64,000 nt of DNA, taken from assembly GCA_001792895.1 (NCBI GenBank), contig MARA01000028.1, positions 480,833 through 544,832 of the forward strand. The letters are read 5' to 3'. The notes below the pieces were generated by a model, which saw only the letters and a program-made list of their open reading frames with translations, made no database searches and was not told the DNA's origin. A program made the translations under genes and the position numbers. The stretch comes from Lentinus brumalis (Eukaryota; Basidiomycota; Agaricomycetes; Polyporales; Polyporaceae). Position 1 is the first letter of the stretch. The number at the start of each line of letters is the position of its first letter. This document shows positions 36,274 to 48,048 of this stretch, piece after piece.

Positions 36274-38037
36274 GAACTTCAGTATGCGCCAGCCTTCGGT
36301 ACCATAATGTAACACTTACGCATACCGCAATCCATGTCCGCGGACAAAGTTCCCGTCCTGAGACCATTGTTATCCTCGACGAGATCGTGTCCAGGCAAAG
36401 AGGTTACAGTAGCTAAAACAGTAAACATAGGCAGAACCGGCTGGATTGTACACCAACACGAAGACATCAGCCGTTAATGCATGCTATAGTAGTATACTTT
36501 AATACTCCCGCACATGCTGAAGAGTTGCAGGAAGTCGGCGATATCTTTCAGACGAATACAATGGGTGACAGTGGCTTCCGGAGTGCTTCCGCTTCGGAAT
36601 GCAAGTACGCGCATCACCTAACGGAGGGTAGGTCAATGGCATGTCCAGGTTACAGAGACTAGCGTGAGCGTACCTCTTCGACGCTGCATGTCCATTCCTC
36701 CGAGCACATATTCATCATGAAAGAATCTTGAGGGTTACCTGTATATACACCAATGCCCCCTACGCCTCGTTGAGTGGTGGGAAAGGCGGCAGAGTGACTG
36801 CACTCACAATGAGATCTCGGCACTCCGGGTACAGAATTTCTTGAATTTCGAAGACGTGCACGGTAGCAGCATGCCAATGAGACTCGGTTTGCGTCCCATG
36901 TATGGTGGTGTATTGAGCGTCGTATAGAGTGAGGTGAGTCCGCATGTTCGGTGAGGCTTTGTGTGTTGCCTAGCAGAAAGGTCAGTTGAGCAAGCGGTGC
37001 GGTGCGGTGAGAGGACCGCATCTCACAGTCAATGTGTGCGTATAAGTCTACAGCAGGTGTGTTGGCGGGTCGGCGGGTGGGACGGAGGGCGAGTGCGAGG
37101 AGTGAGCGAAGAGACTCTCCCGGAGCGATGAGTAAAGGTGCTGCGAGCCGTAGAGATGGTGTCCGTAGTGGAGTTATTATCATCCGCGCCCGTCGACCTG
37201 TCTGACCTGTGTATCGTGCGGGTCACCATCATAATTTTTCGCTGGAATCAGAAGCAGCAATGTATTTGTGAGGATGCTCCTTTGGCAATAGGCTTACAAT
37301 ATTTGCTGACGCCTTGATGCTGCAAGTGCGAAAGGAATAATTCTCCAGGTAAGGACGACAGCCCTTGTTCTCAAGTCGACTTTCACAGATCCACCAAGCC
37401 TGGCACTCTCTTCAGCGCTGTGAATGCCAACGGAGTTCGCTTCGGGATAGTTGCGTGAACTCGGAGGTCGGATACGGACCAAGAAGAGCGCTTACTTCCG
37501 TTTGCAGATGCCAGATGCAGAAGTGTTGTTCTGGTCTTGATCGCGGGACACTTTGGCGGCGATCACGACACCCTGTGGGACCTCCGATGGGCTATGCTGG
37601 GTTTTGGGATTAGTTGCCATGTCGTTCCGTGCAGAAACGGGACTCACCATGCCGGAGATCTGACACGCGGACGCGTATCTTCATTCGGCGACGCTCGCAG
37701 ATGCCCGCCCTCGTGATGCCGGGCAAAGGTGGGACTGGCCTGTCTAGGTACGGCACTGATGCGCTGAGAGAGAACCGCGCTGGCAGGCATGTACTGACCT
37801 CATTTTCACTGATGACGCCATGGCAGGTCCATTGAGGGACGGTGCATGCCAGTCAGGAATACTATGCGTCACGACGCGTCCATCGGAATGTCCTGTGTAT
37901 ATAAGCATGTCTGTCAGAGAAGTGCAAAGGGTACTGACATTGCAAGTGCTGCTCAATCCTTCCGAACAGTTCATCAGCCTTGAGCAGTGAGTCTAGTCAG
38001 TCGTCTCCAAACACATGCCACTGAATCGCGTGCAGGA
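36274..38037. other. region with a possible minus-strand gene fragment
   Basis: On the minus strand, 36760-36945 reads MRTHLTLYDAQYTTIHGTQT and VFEIQEILYPECRDL, followed by a possible intron and DSFMMNMCSEEWTCSVEE near 36680. It looks coding, but the splice phase does not close. A TATA-like TGTATATAAGC at about 37895 precedes the next gene. Nothing else is supported. Confidence 0.35.
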
Positions 38038-39214
38038 ATGGCCCCCACCTTCTCGCGTGCTCGCAACAATGGCCCCTTCCTCCCGTCTGACGTGATCTAT
38101 ACGATTGCGTGCCTTCTGGACGTGCCGGCCAGACGTGCGCTGCTACTCTCCTGCAGCGAATACCACTATGCCGTTGCGCGCGTCCTCTACCGCTCGATCT
38201 ACGTTCACATCGAGGGTCCCACTCGTGGTAGCAAGTACCTGGACCATTATCCCTTTCACCTACTCTCCAGCCTCGTTCGCTCCATGCATCCCAAGACCGG
38301 TCTTCCTCCTCGAATCAATGCACAGTACATGGTCACGTTTGCGTATCTGTCGTATGGGCCTCGGGCAGATTTCCGTGCCGCACCACTCCTCGGCGAGGTC
38401 CTCCGGGCCGCTGTTCGTCTGCGCCATCTGCGGCTGGAAGTGGCAGACAGTGCAGTGGACATTGTCCTGGACGCCCTTCGCCGCGCACAGGTCATCATCG
38501 TTCCCTCAACGACGTTCACGGCGAGGTCTGCGGCGGAATATCAAATAGACCGAATGATCCTTCCCTGTCTCGAAAGCGTCCGGTCCACCAGACTTGCCCT
38601 TGTGGAAGCCCTCATGCGCTACCGGAACATCAACACCGTAGTCCTTGACACAGTACCGAATGACAAGACCCTCGGGATCTTCCTACGAACCCTTCCTCCG
38701 TGGAACCCTGCCACATTGCGAAGGTTGGCTCTTTCTTACTGTAGCGTGGAATTCAAACCCTTCCTTGGGGCTGTTTTCGCGTCGTTCCCTGGCCTGGAGG
38801 AGTTATCGGTTCGCATTCCCTCAAGGGGATTCCCGGCCCTTCAATTTGCGACAGTGAGCCTCATGCATCCGGATCCTATTGGTAACCGATCTGACATCAG
38901 GCTCACAGGAAGCCGTATCCCTTCTGGGGGAGAAGGCCGCGTATGTCCCACATCTACAGATGCTTGCAGTCGGACAGGTCGTGTGGTCTGAGATAGGCGA
39001 TGAGCTGTTGGATATCTTCGATGACCACGTCCACCAGCACTGCACAGCGCGTCCTGCACTGCGGAGAGTGATTGTGGGCAGCGATACGACGTGGTCCCGG
39101 GAGTGTGCGGATGCGGAGATGGAGTTGACGAGGATCTGTCCCATCAGACACTTGCCTTGGCTCGTCGATAGAAACCACGGGAGATGGGTGCTTCCGTGGC
39201 AGGGGTTCCTGTAA
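38038..39214 (+). CDS. F-box protein
   Basis: A putative SCF substrate receptor. The ATG at 38038 is about 140 bp downstream of a TATA element. An N-terminal F-box-like segment (FLPSDVIYTIACLLDVPARR, residues about 14-33, then LLSCSEYHYAVARVLYRSIY) is followed by about 300 residues with Leu-rich strands (LRHLRLEVADSAVDIVLDAL, INTVVLDTVPNDKTLGIFLR, LRRLALSYCSVEF, FPGLEELSVRIP). One intron follows LQFAT at about 38854, rejoining at EAVSLLGEKAAYVPHLQML. The protein ends NHGRWVLPWQGFL, TAA at 39212. The LRR-like part is irregular. It is next to the F-box plus nucleotidyltransferase-like gene. Confidence 0.75.
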
Positions 39215-39627
39215 TACAACCAATCTTAGCGTGACCACTTCGAGCGTTGTCAGATATCTTAGTCGATGCATACTTGCATGCGTGTCATATCACTCGCCAG
39301 TGTACTCGTTCCAGGGCTAGGGTCTTGTATAAGCGTCGGCAAAGGCTGTCAGCGTCCCGAGTCCAACGGACGTAAGTAGTCTGTGCGTCCGGAGTGCGTG
39401 CATGACATCACTGCGCCGATCTGCTACATCACCCGGGATCATAGGCTCTTGGCGCATGATCGGAAGTGATGTGTACAGCCATCACTGTCGGTAATCCTGG
39501 TTGCATTGCAAACTTGCAGGACAACGGAGCAGAGCAGACGGGGTGGTCACAATTAGCCATTCGGACGGCGCATCGTATATAGCTCGTTCAGGGATCGCAC
39601 TCAGTTGTCCCGTACCCGCTACCGACT

Positions 39628-41081
39628 ATGGACGAGTCATCGATCAAGGTGTGTGTGTATAGTCGCAAGTGCCCGTCATATACTGATGTACTTCGAGGAT
39701 GTCATCGTTGGACCTGCTCGAGTGTCGTCCGCACAAATTTACCCGGATCCCGATGAGCATGTCAAGACTTCCATGTCGATCCTCGAGGTCTACCTGTTAG
39801 GGTCGCGGGAGGAGTATATCGACGACTTCTTCACCCGCATCCCACCAGACGTGATCCTCAGGATGCGTTGCCTCAGTTCGTCTGTGTTGTACGCTGTGGA
39901 GGCCTACATGCACCGTCACTGGAACGTGTCAGGCACCCTCAGCCGGTGGTTTTATAACGTCCGGACGTTTCTGATTGCTCTCGAAGCCTGCGACGCAATC
40001 GTGTCTGGTGGGGCAGCGGTAGCGTTCTTCGCTCGTCAGGACTACCCTGATGCGGATCTCGAGATCTACATTCCCATCCACGGTCTCCTCCCCATGGGGC
40101 GGTTTCTTCGACGTCAAGGTTATGCGTACCAGGCCGCCCCAGCGCAACACCCCTTCTTCGATGCTGCTGTGCTCTCACATACGGCGTACATCACTACCCA
40201 TGATCCTCGCAGACGCAATGATCCACACTATAACCCATACACGTGCACGTATCACTTCGTACTCCCACTGGATCCAGAGTTCCGCGAGGGAAAGCATATC
40301 CGGCTTGTTTCAGTGCTCACCGACCCGGTGGAGTACATGTTGAGGAACTCCAAATCCAGTGAGTTTCCACGCTATGATCCATATGCGTGTACGAGCACTC
40401 AACAATATAACAGCTGGTACAATGAACTATCTCACGGGACATATGCGGTGTCGCTGTTTCCCCGCACAACATTCGTCGCTCGGACGCTGGTGCACTGCCA
40501 GGATACGAGTCGCAGTCCCGTGAGTCATCAGACTTGGACAAACAAGTATCGGGCTCGCGGGTTCTCGGTCATCGACGCGGGAGTCACATTGCCAGATATA
40601 AGGGAGTTGCGCAAATGGGAGCGAAGAGTCGGAGATAAACTCACTTGGGTACTGCCATATAAACGAATTGGTAGGTTCGCGTGATGTCGAGTCGTCCAAC
40701 GCTGACTCCCGCATGCCACACAGGCACTGCAGAGCGTCCGCCCATCCAGATGCGTAGTTACGCGTTCGAGGTTCTGGACGTCACGACCGAGGTAACTGCT
40801 GCTGGTGCCGCCTTGCGTGTTGGTCCCCGCTTCTGGTACAGGTGAGCGCATCTGGGTCCTGTAGAACGTACGGTGACTGACGAGTTGTACACAGTTCAAT
40901 GGCATACATGCGCAAACCAATGAAGTCGTTCTCCCAGTATCGGTCGATCGAAACTGCGGCCGCTTTCTTGCAGGATTTCTGGGTTCCTGTCCATGGAAAC
41001 TTCGGACCAGACTGGGACACCGACACTGACACAGAGTCCACGGATTCCCAAGGGGCATCCGAGGCTGACTCGGACCAGTGA
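39628..41081 (+). CDS. F-box plus nucleotidyltransferase-fold-like protein, paralogue 1
   Basis: Uncharacterised. I place the start at 39628 (MDESSIK, then an intron to SREEYIDDFF), which joins in phase. An F-box-like segment (RIPPDVILRMRCLSSSVLYA) is followed by the key block IVSGGAAVAFFARQDYPDAD with LEIYIP directly after. The pattern G-G/S, about a dozen residues, then two acidic residues around a hydrophobic one (here DLE) matches the polymerase-beta nucleotidyltransferase fold. A middle domain (FVLPLDPEFREGKHIRLVSV, FPRTTFVARTL, KYRARGFSVIDAG) is shared with the two minus-strand paralogues. After two introns the protein ends with an acidic tail (DWDTDTDTESTDSQGASEAD). Enzymatic activity is inference; the family is common in Agaricomycetes without assigned role. 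Confidence 0.68.
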
Positions 41082-42485
41082 GTTGGTCGTGCAGGACTGT
41101 GCCTGGTGATCCGGTGCGGACGGAATACGTACCCGCTAAGATGATGTCAGCTGGTGTTGTATCGCATATAGAGAGTTAGAGATTGCGATGCGGATATTTA
41201 TTGTGATGGTGAACGCTGGCTTCGGATGTATATGTAGCATCCTCATCTGACATATTGTTCTGTGTCAAGTCGCAGACATGCCCCACTCTACGCAACCCAT
41301 AGGCACTGCAGAGCGTGATACGCCCGCGGATTGTACTCCAGTAAGTCCAAAGGCACCGGTCGCTATACTTACTGATGCTAGTATTGCAGGCGATAGAGAG
41401 TCGCGGGGCGGCAGTTCGTAATCCTCTCCGTGGAGGCACCGCCGAAGTTCGGAACATGGTGGAGTTCCAAGGAAGAGGGGTGTCGCATATGCATCTGTGC
41501 ACGGGCAGCGTCTCTATTCCAGAGTCGGCCAATCCATGACGTAGAGACGGCGGTGCGTGCACCGCTTGCGGTGGTGTCCCTGCATTGTTGTCGGACAACT
41601 CATGAGCCTTTGCAGACGCGTGTCAACGTGTGTGTTTATTAGACATACTGAAGTCTCCGATGTATTCTGTCGGTTTGAGATTGTTTTGTTTGCAATATGC
41701 AAGCTCTGCGGCAAAGGCGTCGCTATCGATCATAGGCTTCCTCCTGTTGTTTGTGTCTGAACGCATTCACGAGTAAGGATATGTTATAAGGCTTGTTACA
41801 TAGGTTCATAAGAGAACGAAAGAGAACGACAGTCGGTCTGGAACTCTACCAGACTCGCGTCCGCGCTCTCCTGAGAGCAGTGATCGTCATCATACAAATT
41901 CAGCTGCTCCTTACGTGCTCGACTATTTTGGCTTAAAATCCTTACCTGTATTCTCGCGGTTCTAGCCCATGTCGCTGTATCCTTGCCGGGACTTGAACAT
42001 CTGACGAATGTTTAAGGTTTTGCAGGTAAGGCGACTGGTAGGCGGGCGATCTCCTTGGTAGTCTGCAACGGATGTTAGAGCAGATGAAGGGTGAGGTATG
42101 TGACACTACATACGATGTTAGGCACAAGTGGCATAAGCATGCATTGACCAAAGGGTTTGTAGCAGTTCCAGTGCTCCTTCGGATCCACGTCATTCACAGC
42201 ACCTTCTTGCGCTATGCAGTGCTGGGTGCTGCAAACGCAGCCTTTTCGAGTTCATCTGTGGATGTCCGTTGCTCTGCGGACGATCTCAGTTGACCATCAT
42301 CAAATGGATGTCTCGTTTGCGACATACGTCTTGTGATGGTGAGCCGTAGCAATCTGGACGGAGAGGTTGAGATTGGACGGATCCGCGGATGCGACCTTTG
42401 GGACTTGAAATCGTGCGTGAAGTTGAAGGTCTTGACAGCCGCATGCCCGCAGACCAGAGTAGCCACCCACAGGCCATGTCGCCAT
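41082..42485. other. intergenic region, no confident gene
   Basis: Short frames only. Near 41970-42000 the minus strand has a B-box-like GTTCAAGTCC without a matching A-box or acceptor stem. Confidence 0.4.
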
Positions 42486-42760
42486 CTTGCACGAGGGAAT
42501 AGCCCCGCGCAAGACCAGAGCAGTCAAGAATTCATCGAAGTGCGGGTCGAAGCCCAAGTTTGAAGGCTATCGAACGCATCTGGGAGTCTCGACGGCAACA
42601 CAGCCACAGGCGCTCTGGCTCGCCACAATGTCAATATGAACAAACAACACGTTGAATTTCGCAAAGTCCACTCCTGCCTGTGTACTACTGTGAGTACCTT
42701 CTCGATGCCGGTCTCTGCCATCTCTCTCTGGGTTGCATGGGGCTATTCCCTCGTGCAAAC
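42486..42760 (+). repeat. paired-hairpin unit D (275 bp)
   Basis: Hairpins at 42486-42513 (AATAG sense) and 42732-42760 (CTATT sense). The reverse complement of unit F aligns along most of the interior, including CGCCACAATGTCAATA and CAAGTCCACTCCTGCCTG-like blocks. Conserved sequence also extends a few bases outside both hairpins (GTCGCCAT on the left, CGTTCAAC on the right). Confidence 0.88.
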
Positions 42761-42789
42761 CGTTCAACAAACGTTTGCTTGCTTGCCGG

Positions 42790-43258
42790 TCTCGCTACGA
42801 CAGCTGCGCCTGGCCAGGAATATGACAAGATACCTATCAGGCGGATCGTCCGTCACGCTGCACAGCGCGTCGAAGTATTACCCATGCAAAACAAATGGAC
42901 TGGACCCACTGTCTTCTCGTCAATAGGTGTGTCGTGTGTTGACTTGTTTCTGGGCCATCTGCTGAAGTTATACTGTACAGGCTTGAAGTCGTCGTGAGGT
43001 TTCAAAGAAGAACATGGAGAGCACAAGACTCTGTCAACGGACCATGTGAGGAGATGTCCCTTCGACAGCATTCTCGTCGGCAATGCCAAGAAAATGACAC
43101 TCGTGCCAGGTGTGCGACATGTAGGCATCGACAAATACGTCTGGCTCATCAACCTTACCGGGAGGCATGTATGCTGGATGGTAGATCTCACGGAATCACA
43201 GGTATGTTAACGTTTGACGCTTCTCTCGTTTGCATTTGCATTCCGCTTGTACAGTAAT
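42790..43258 (+). CDS. hypothetical protein beginning within/after unit D
   Basis: Coding-like exons GQEYDKIPIRRIVRHAAQRV through WTGPTVFSSI, then GFKEEHGEHKTLSTDHVRRC and FDSILVGNAKKMTLVPGVRH, VGIDKYVWLINLTGRHVCWM, ending VDLTESQ with a stop formed across the last splice site near 43256. A first exon may lie inside unit D (an ATG near 42634, donor GTGAGT near 42689), which would put the CTATT hairpin inside intron 1. Splice phase was not closed at every junction. No domain is recognised. Confidence 0.45.
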
Positions 43259-43335
43259 CATTCATTTGGCCTTTGGAATACATGGATTGCGAGAAATATG
43301 TGTACACCATCGCAGAACATGTCCGGTCTGTCCGC

Positions 43336-44244
43336 TCAGTACTCTGTGACAAACGAAACACGGCTTCGAAGATGCTCCTGCGGCCCGTTGCAGTCACCTC
43401 GGCATTCGCGCAATGACAGGCGGAATGCAATACGAACGTCTATGGGCTTGACAGTGAGGGGGTCAAAAGACCCGCACAACGCGCCGCCGTCTGTGAACGT
43501 TCGTTCCTGCGCTGGGCACAAGAACTGTCGTCGCGCACAGTGTTGCCTGGGGACACCACTGTCTGGCCACATCCACGGCCAGAGTTTGACGTCCATGCCC
43601 ATATTCCGTCGCGCAGCGGTGGATACGTAAGATGTGCGGCTGGAAAGCACGCCCGGCATCGCTCGCATAGCGAATGTCAGCTTGGGCCACACAACTCCGA
43701 AGTGTCGCGGGTTGACATACGCAGTGTACGCCGAATTGACTGCACGGGCGATGGGGAGGAGGGAATGTCCGCTGCTCCGAAACAGCGAGATGCGGCGGCC
43801 ATGCTCGGTGTCGAGGTCGAGAAAGAAGGTGACTCCGGGAACATGTAGACCGGGGGGTGTGACGTCTACTACCGGTTTGACGTGTTGGAAGGAGAGCAGA
43901 TTATAGAAGATGTCGACAAAGGACTCTGAGGATGTGAAGATGTCGAGTTCATCATCGGAACGGGGAGGGAGGCGCAAGAAGAATCGTAGGGCAACGGAGC
44001 CACCGATAAACGCGCCTGATTCAGCCAAGGCTTTGCGCAGCCGGGCGGGATCAGATACGTATGGGGTGAGAATATCGTCGAGGGACATGTCGAGTTCGTT
44101 GCGCACTAGAGCGTAACTAGCACGAGCCGTGGCGCGGAGCATCATCAATGACGGGAAGTCCATCTGGGCTACGACACGGGCTTGCAGATCCACGGTAAGG
44201 CTGTTTGATGTCCTGTGAGTAGGGAGCATCCAGCCTCGTGGCAA
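43336..44244 (-). CDS. F-box plus nucleotidyltransferase-fold-like protein, paralogue 2
   Basis: An uninterrupted 302-codon frame. The F-box-like start (TVDLQARVVAQMDFPSLMML, RATARASYALVRNEL) is followed by LRKALAESGAFIGGSVALRF and RSDDELDIFTS, the same G-G/S ... acidic-hydrophobic-acidic pattern (ELD) as the paralogues at 39628 and 44431. The middle domain has VTFFLDLDTEHGRRISLFRS and AYTAYVNPRHFGVVWPKLTF. The C-terminal third (after about residue 220) reads through a likely intron and resembles the family less. Likely first ATG at 44244 or upstream. Function unknown; nucleotidyl transfer is inference from the motif. Confidence 0.65.
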   Translation of the reverse strand: MPRGWMLPTHRTSNSLTVDLQARVVAQMDFPSLMMLRATARASYALVRNELDMSLDDILTPYVSDPARLRKALAESGAFIGGSVALRFFLRLPPRSDDELDIFTSSESFVDIFYNLLSFQHVKPVVDVTPPGLHVPGVTFFLDLDTEHGRRISLFRSSGHSLLPIARAVNSAYTAYVNPRHFGVVWPKLTFAMRAMPGVLSSRTSYVSTAARRNMGMDVKLWPWMWPDSGVPRQHCARRQFLCPAQERTFTDGGALCGSFDPLTVKPIDVRIAFRLSLRECRGDCNGPQEHLRSRVSFVTEY

Positions 44245-44430
44245 TCATACGCACGATGTGAATTGTGTGAACATTGCTGGTGCAGGGCGGGACGATGTAA
44301 AGGTCAGACAAGTTTGGTCTTGCAGAGAGGTCGGTGGTGATGGCTACATATCCATTCTGAAGGATCACGCACGGCTTTCGTCATAACTGATGATGTATCT
44401 GACTGCATTGTTACAGACCGGAACATAGAT

Positions 44431-45428
44431 CTACGCAACCAGATCCCTCCCTTGACACCATACCTCCGCCGGGACAAACCGTCTCAGGGCCGTGCAAGGC
44501 TTCCCGCATGGCTCTCCTCCCCTTCGCCAGATTGTAGTGGTCTCCGACAAGATGCCTTCCATCACCTGGCGCTTCAGTCGGACGTCCACCGAGCCGAATG
44601 CACGCATGAGCGTGTGCCAGTCTCCGACCCATCGGAAGGTCAGAGGACAAGCGGGCGCATCTCGGGCATCGCAGGAGGCAGTAGGATCCGTCTCGCGTGC
44701 CCAATCGAGGTAGCTGTCACGAATATCGAAGCCGCGAGACCGATACTTGGTGAGAAGCATCTCTAGCTGGTCTCCTTCATTCTGGGCTTCTCCTAGGCTG
44801 GGGTCGAGCGCAAAGTCCGCCTTGCGCTCCGGGTTAAGGAGACCACGATGTTCTTCTAGCAGGTGTGGAAAGAGTGTGACGATGCCAGTGCCCGTAACGA
44901 ATGACATGGCGGCGGTAGTCCAGAAGAAGGGGATGGGGAGGGTGGCGCAAACGGTGTTGCTCTCGACGATGTCGATGGTGGTGGTGTCGCGCGTCAGGGT
45001 TACGATTGGTCCGATACCACCATGGTATTGGGGGTACTGCATGTCATGTTCATCAACTGCATTCATGCGCCTCAGGACGCGATAGCCCTCCTCTGTGGTG
45101 AGGTACTGCACCCACACTTCGGCCGTGTTTGCCGGAACATAGATGTCGAGGTCCTTGGGCTGGAAAGCGTCGCGTGCGGTGCATAAAGAGAGCGCAGCAG
45201 AACCGCTCAGCACGGAGTTGAGGACGGTCAACTTGTTGCGGAAAGTGTCCTGGTCCTTGATGAACGGGGCAAGGATATGGACGCGGCGGATGTCAAGCTC
45301 TCTGGCAACCAATTTGTCCGCAATGACGGAAGTAGCCGCAAAGCGGGACAAGGTGGGCAGGGTGCAGAGTTCGATGATGTAGGAGACACGTCAAGGGGTA
45401 ATGCGGGGATCTTGGACTGTATGGGCAT
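44431..45428 (-). CDS. F-box plus nucleotidyltransferase-fold-like protein, paralogue 3
   Basis: The ATG at 45428 begins MPIQSKIPALPLDV, the usual start of an F-box. The continuation SYIIELCTLPTLSRFAATSV lies one frame over, so one base is missing near 45375-45385. VLNSVLSGSAALSLCTARDA and KDLDIYVP then give the clearest nucleotidyltransferase-like motif of the three (GS, 13 residues, DLD). Later blocks are GPIVTLTRDTTTIDIVESN, PIPFFWTTAAMSFVTGTGIV and LTKYRSRGFDIRDSYLDWA. The protein ends CQGRDLVA at 44431. Shared architecture with paralogues 1 and 2, but sequence identity is low, suggesting old divergence. Confidence 0.7.
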
Positions 45429-46282
45429 GGCGAGCTTCCGTTGATTGTCGCGGATGTATCGCGGACCTTTTATCTTTCCCTGTGGCTTAGTTTGCAGTCA
45501 CTGTGCCATCTGATGCATAGCTGTGTTCAATGTTGTCTCGTACTCTTACACCAGGTCATTTGCGATCATGTCGCGTGTTGTGCTTGACGTCTCCTCGTCG
45601 GAGGCGCACATTCCAATGGGGTCTAATCTATCCCATTCGTTGTATCCGCTCTCAGCGGAATGCATGACGATGCAAAGCTCAAGTCACGCCATGGAGTACT
45701 CTGTGAGTCTGGACCCTGTATTTTGTCTCGAATCCGGAAGCGCGTCGACAGAACACGTTACGTGGTCGTTGTCACTGTCGTTGACACGTATGGCAGTTTG
45801 TCTTCTCAGCGCCATGTGGCTTGACACTTGATGCGATATAACACGGGCACAGAGAGTTCCTCAATCAGATGTCCGGTCTCATTGGCGATCGTCATGTGTT
45901 GGACTCCGCACGCCGCCGATGGCAGTGCAAGAAGCCCGCTAAGTTCGTAGCATCGTGGCGTTCAGGCACCCTTCTCGAATGTCCTCTTCACGGCGCATCA
46001 TTAAGTACTCGACAATCCGTGATGCGGACAATGAGGCGACATCGCTAGCGGATAGCTAGATCCGTAGGTTACCGGAACACTCGATGTCCAATGATGTCAT
46101 TCCATGTGAGCATGCCCATCCCAATCGTCTGCTCCTTCGTGTGACATTGTTTGTGTAGCGAGCCCGGTTCAGCGAAGCTGTTAGAGATGGTCCATCGCCC
46201 GTGAGCGGTCCATTCGTTCAAAAGGAAGATCAGTGTTGCTAACATATGATTGAACCCGTCCCTCTTGTCCACAGTCCTCGCC
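45429..46282. other. intergenic region
   Basis: Divergent promoters for the flanking genes. A possible short exon at 45571 (MSRVVLDVSSSEAHIPMGSN) cannot be linked to anything. Confidence 0.35.
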
Positions 46283-48048
46283 ATGTCGCTCGGTAACTAT
46301 ATCGAAACGGAAGAGGACCTTCAGAGGGCCCTCCAATTCTTCAAGAACGTCAACTTGGGCTCCGGTAAGAACTACATCAAGCTCGAAGATGCCGTCCAAA
46401 GCCTGGTAGACCCAGAATCAAAGCCGATGATTAGCGCACATCATCAGTTTGCGCCACGGTGGGTGGTAAGTTGGCAGCGTCACCATAAGTCTTCCGCAGC
46501 GACTCGTGTTCATTCGCCACATTTATAGCTCACTCATCGAGGCACGAAGCGCGAGGCAGTCTTCACTAGCGTCGGGCTGTGGCGGTGGAATTCTGACCTC
46601 GAAACCGGCAACTTCGTACCCATCGGCCACCCTGCACCAGAACACCTCGCCGAAGAGAGAATGTACGTCTCAGACATCGCCATGCAGTCACCCCATATTA
46701 ATCGTACTTCCAGTCAAGCAACACCAAATAATCTGTGTCAATTCTCGTACGCACTCGATACTGAGAAGGACAAGGGACTATGGGTCGCGCAGAAGGTCAG
46801 TCTGTTCGCATTGCATGACACTCGGTTGTTAACGTAGACCTCAGGCGTTCGAGGAGCTGGTCAGCAAAGAGAAGGACTTCAACATTCACAAGAAGGACCG
46901 CCGAGTCTGGCAGAGCGGCGCGGAGGGTAACGACAACATTTTTATTCTGACTTCTCAGGTCTTCTGCAAACGGACGCCTTACACGCGCGTGAGGGAGGCC
47001 GGGATCCAGTACGAGTTGCACGATTGGATTGCTCAGGCAACGCGAAGCCAAAAGAATATTTCGCCAATCCAGAACGCCCAGCGTTCTACGAACCCCGTGA
47101 CGGCAAGTTACGTCCGATGAAGGAGTGCCAGCCTCCCTATCCCAAGCTAGGCGATCTCATGTGGTTCAGCTTCGTCGTTGAAATCTTCATCGGTACCAAG
47201 AACTGGATCACGAAGTTCGTACCGTTGGAGTTTGTTCGGGTTGGGAGAGTGTCTACCGACCTTCTTGGCGAGGTGCACAGCTTTGTCCCTGACGAGGAGG
47301 AGATGCAGCCACGGAGTCGTCTGATTGCGGGAGATGAGATCGCCATTGGTACGTGAACACCATTTGTATGTCATACCTTTTGCTCAGCACCCGTAGGCGA
47401 GGACTTCCCCATGTTTGGGTTGAATGGGCCTCCCGTCCTTCGAGAGGAGAACCCGGTTGCCAACAATGAAGTTCAGTTTGGGCCTCTGGATGCACAGCGC
47501 TACCGCAACCTGCGTCGCGATCTAGAGGATTCCTCGCCTGGGCCACGGGCGATTGTCTCATCGTCGATAAGCACAGACGATGCCTACGAAGACGATGCCT
47601 ATGCAGACGGAGATGGTGTGGGGAGAGCCGCGAGCAAAGACGATCTGGTCAGCGATGGACAAGGTGGAGCAGCAGAAGATGGTGGTGGACTCCGTGAGCC
47701 GTACACGCCACGCAGGGAGACCGTCACTGTCGGAGGTATCGGTGATCTGGTAATCAACGAGGTGGACGCGCAGGTCGAGGATCGAACCGTATGTTCCACC
47801 TGTTCAGTGAAGTGCGTTGTGCTGATGATCGTTTTGCAGCCTCGTAGTCGTACCCTCCGATGATCTCTGCTGGCCGCAGCGCGGCCCCAGACGCACGCGG
47901 ACGTCGGGTCCTCGCCGCCGCCGACGCCCACTCCTAGCCCAAAGAAGAAAGCGAGCCGGAAGCGTCGAGCGAGCACCGAGCGCCCCGCTCACGCTGAGGA
48001 GTCTAGCTCGCGGACACTCCGTGATCGTAAGAACACACGGAAGAGTGG
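46283..48048 (+). pseudogene. hypothetical protein with acidic and basic tail, two disruptions
   Basis: The ATG at 46283 opens MSLGNYIETEEDLQRALQFF, KNVNLGSGKNYIKLEDAVQS. Introns with GT..AG ends lead to REAVFTSVGLWRWNSDLETG, CQFSYALDTEKDKGLWVAQK and AFEELVSKEKDFNIHKKDRR. At about 47035 the frame shifts (one missing base) to PKEYFANPERPAFYEPRDGK and GDLMWFSFVVEIFIGTKNWI. The next exons are acidic (DDAYEDDAYADGDG). After PRSRTLR comes TGA at 47861, but the same frame continues as SLLAAARPQTHADVGSSP, a Lys/Arg-rich nuclear-localisation-like run (PKKKASRKRR) and a stop at 48046. CGA-TGA could derive from CGA-CGA by C-to-T change at a CpG. Role unknown; a nuclear protein is plausible. Confidence 0.55.

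Noticed and set aside
41955..42030. tRNA-like B-box on the minus strand
   Set aside because: There is no A-box at the right distance and no acceptor-stem pairing.
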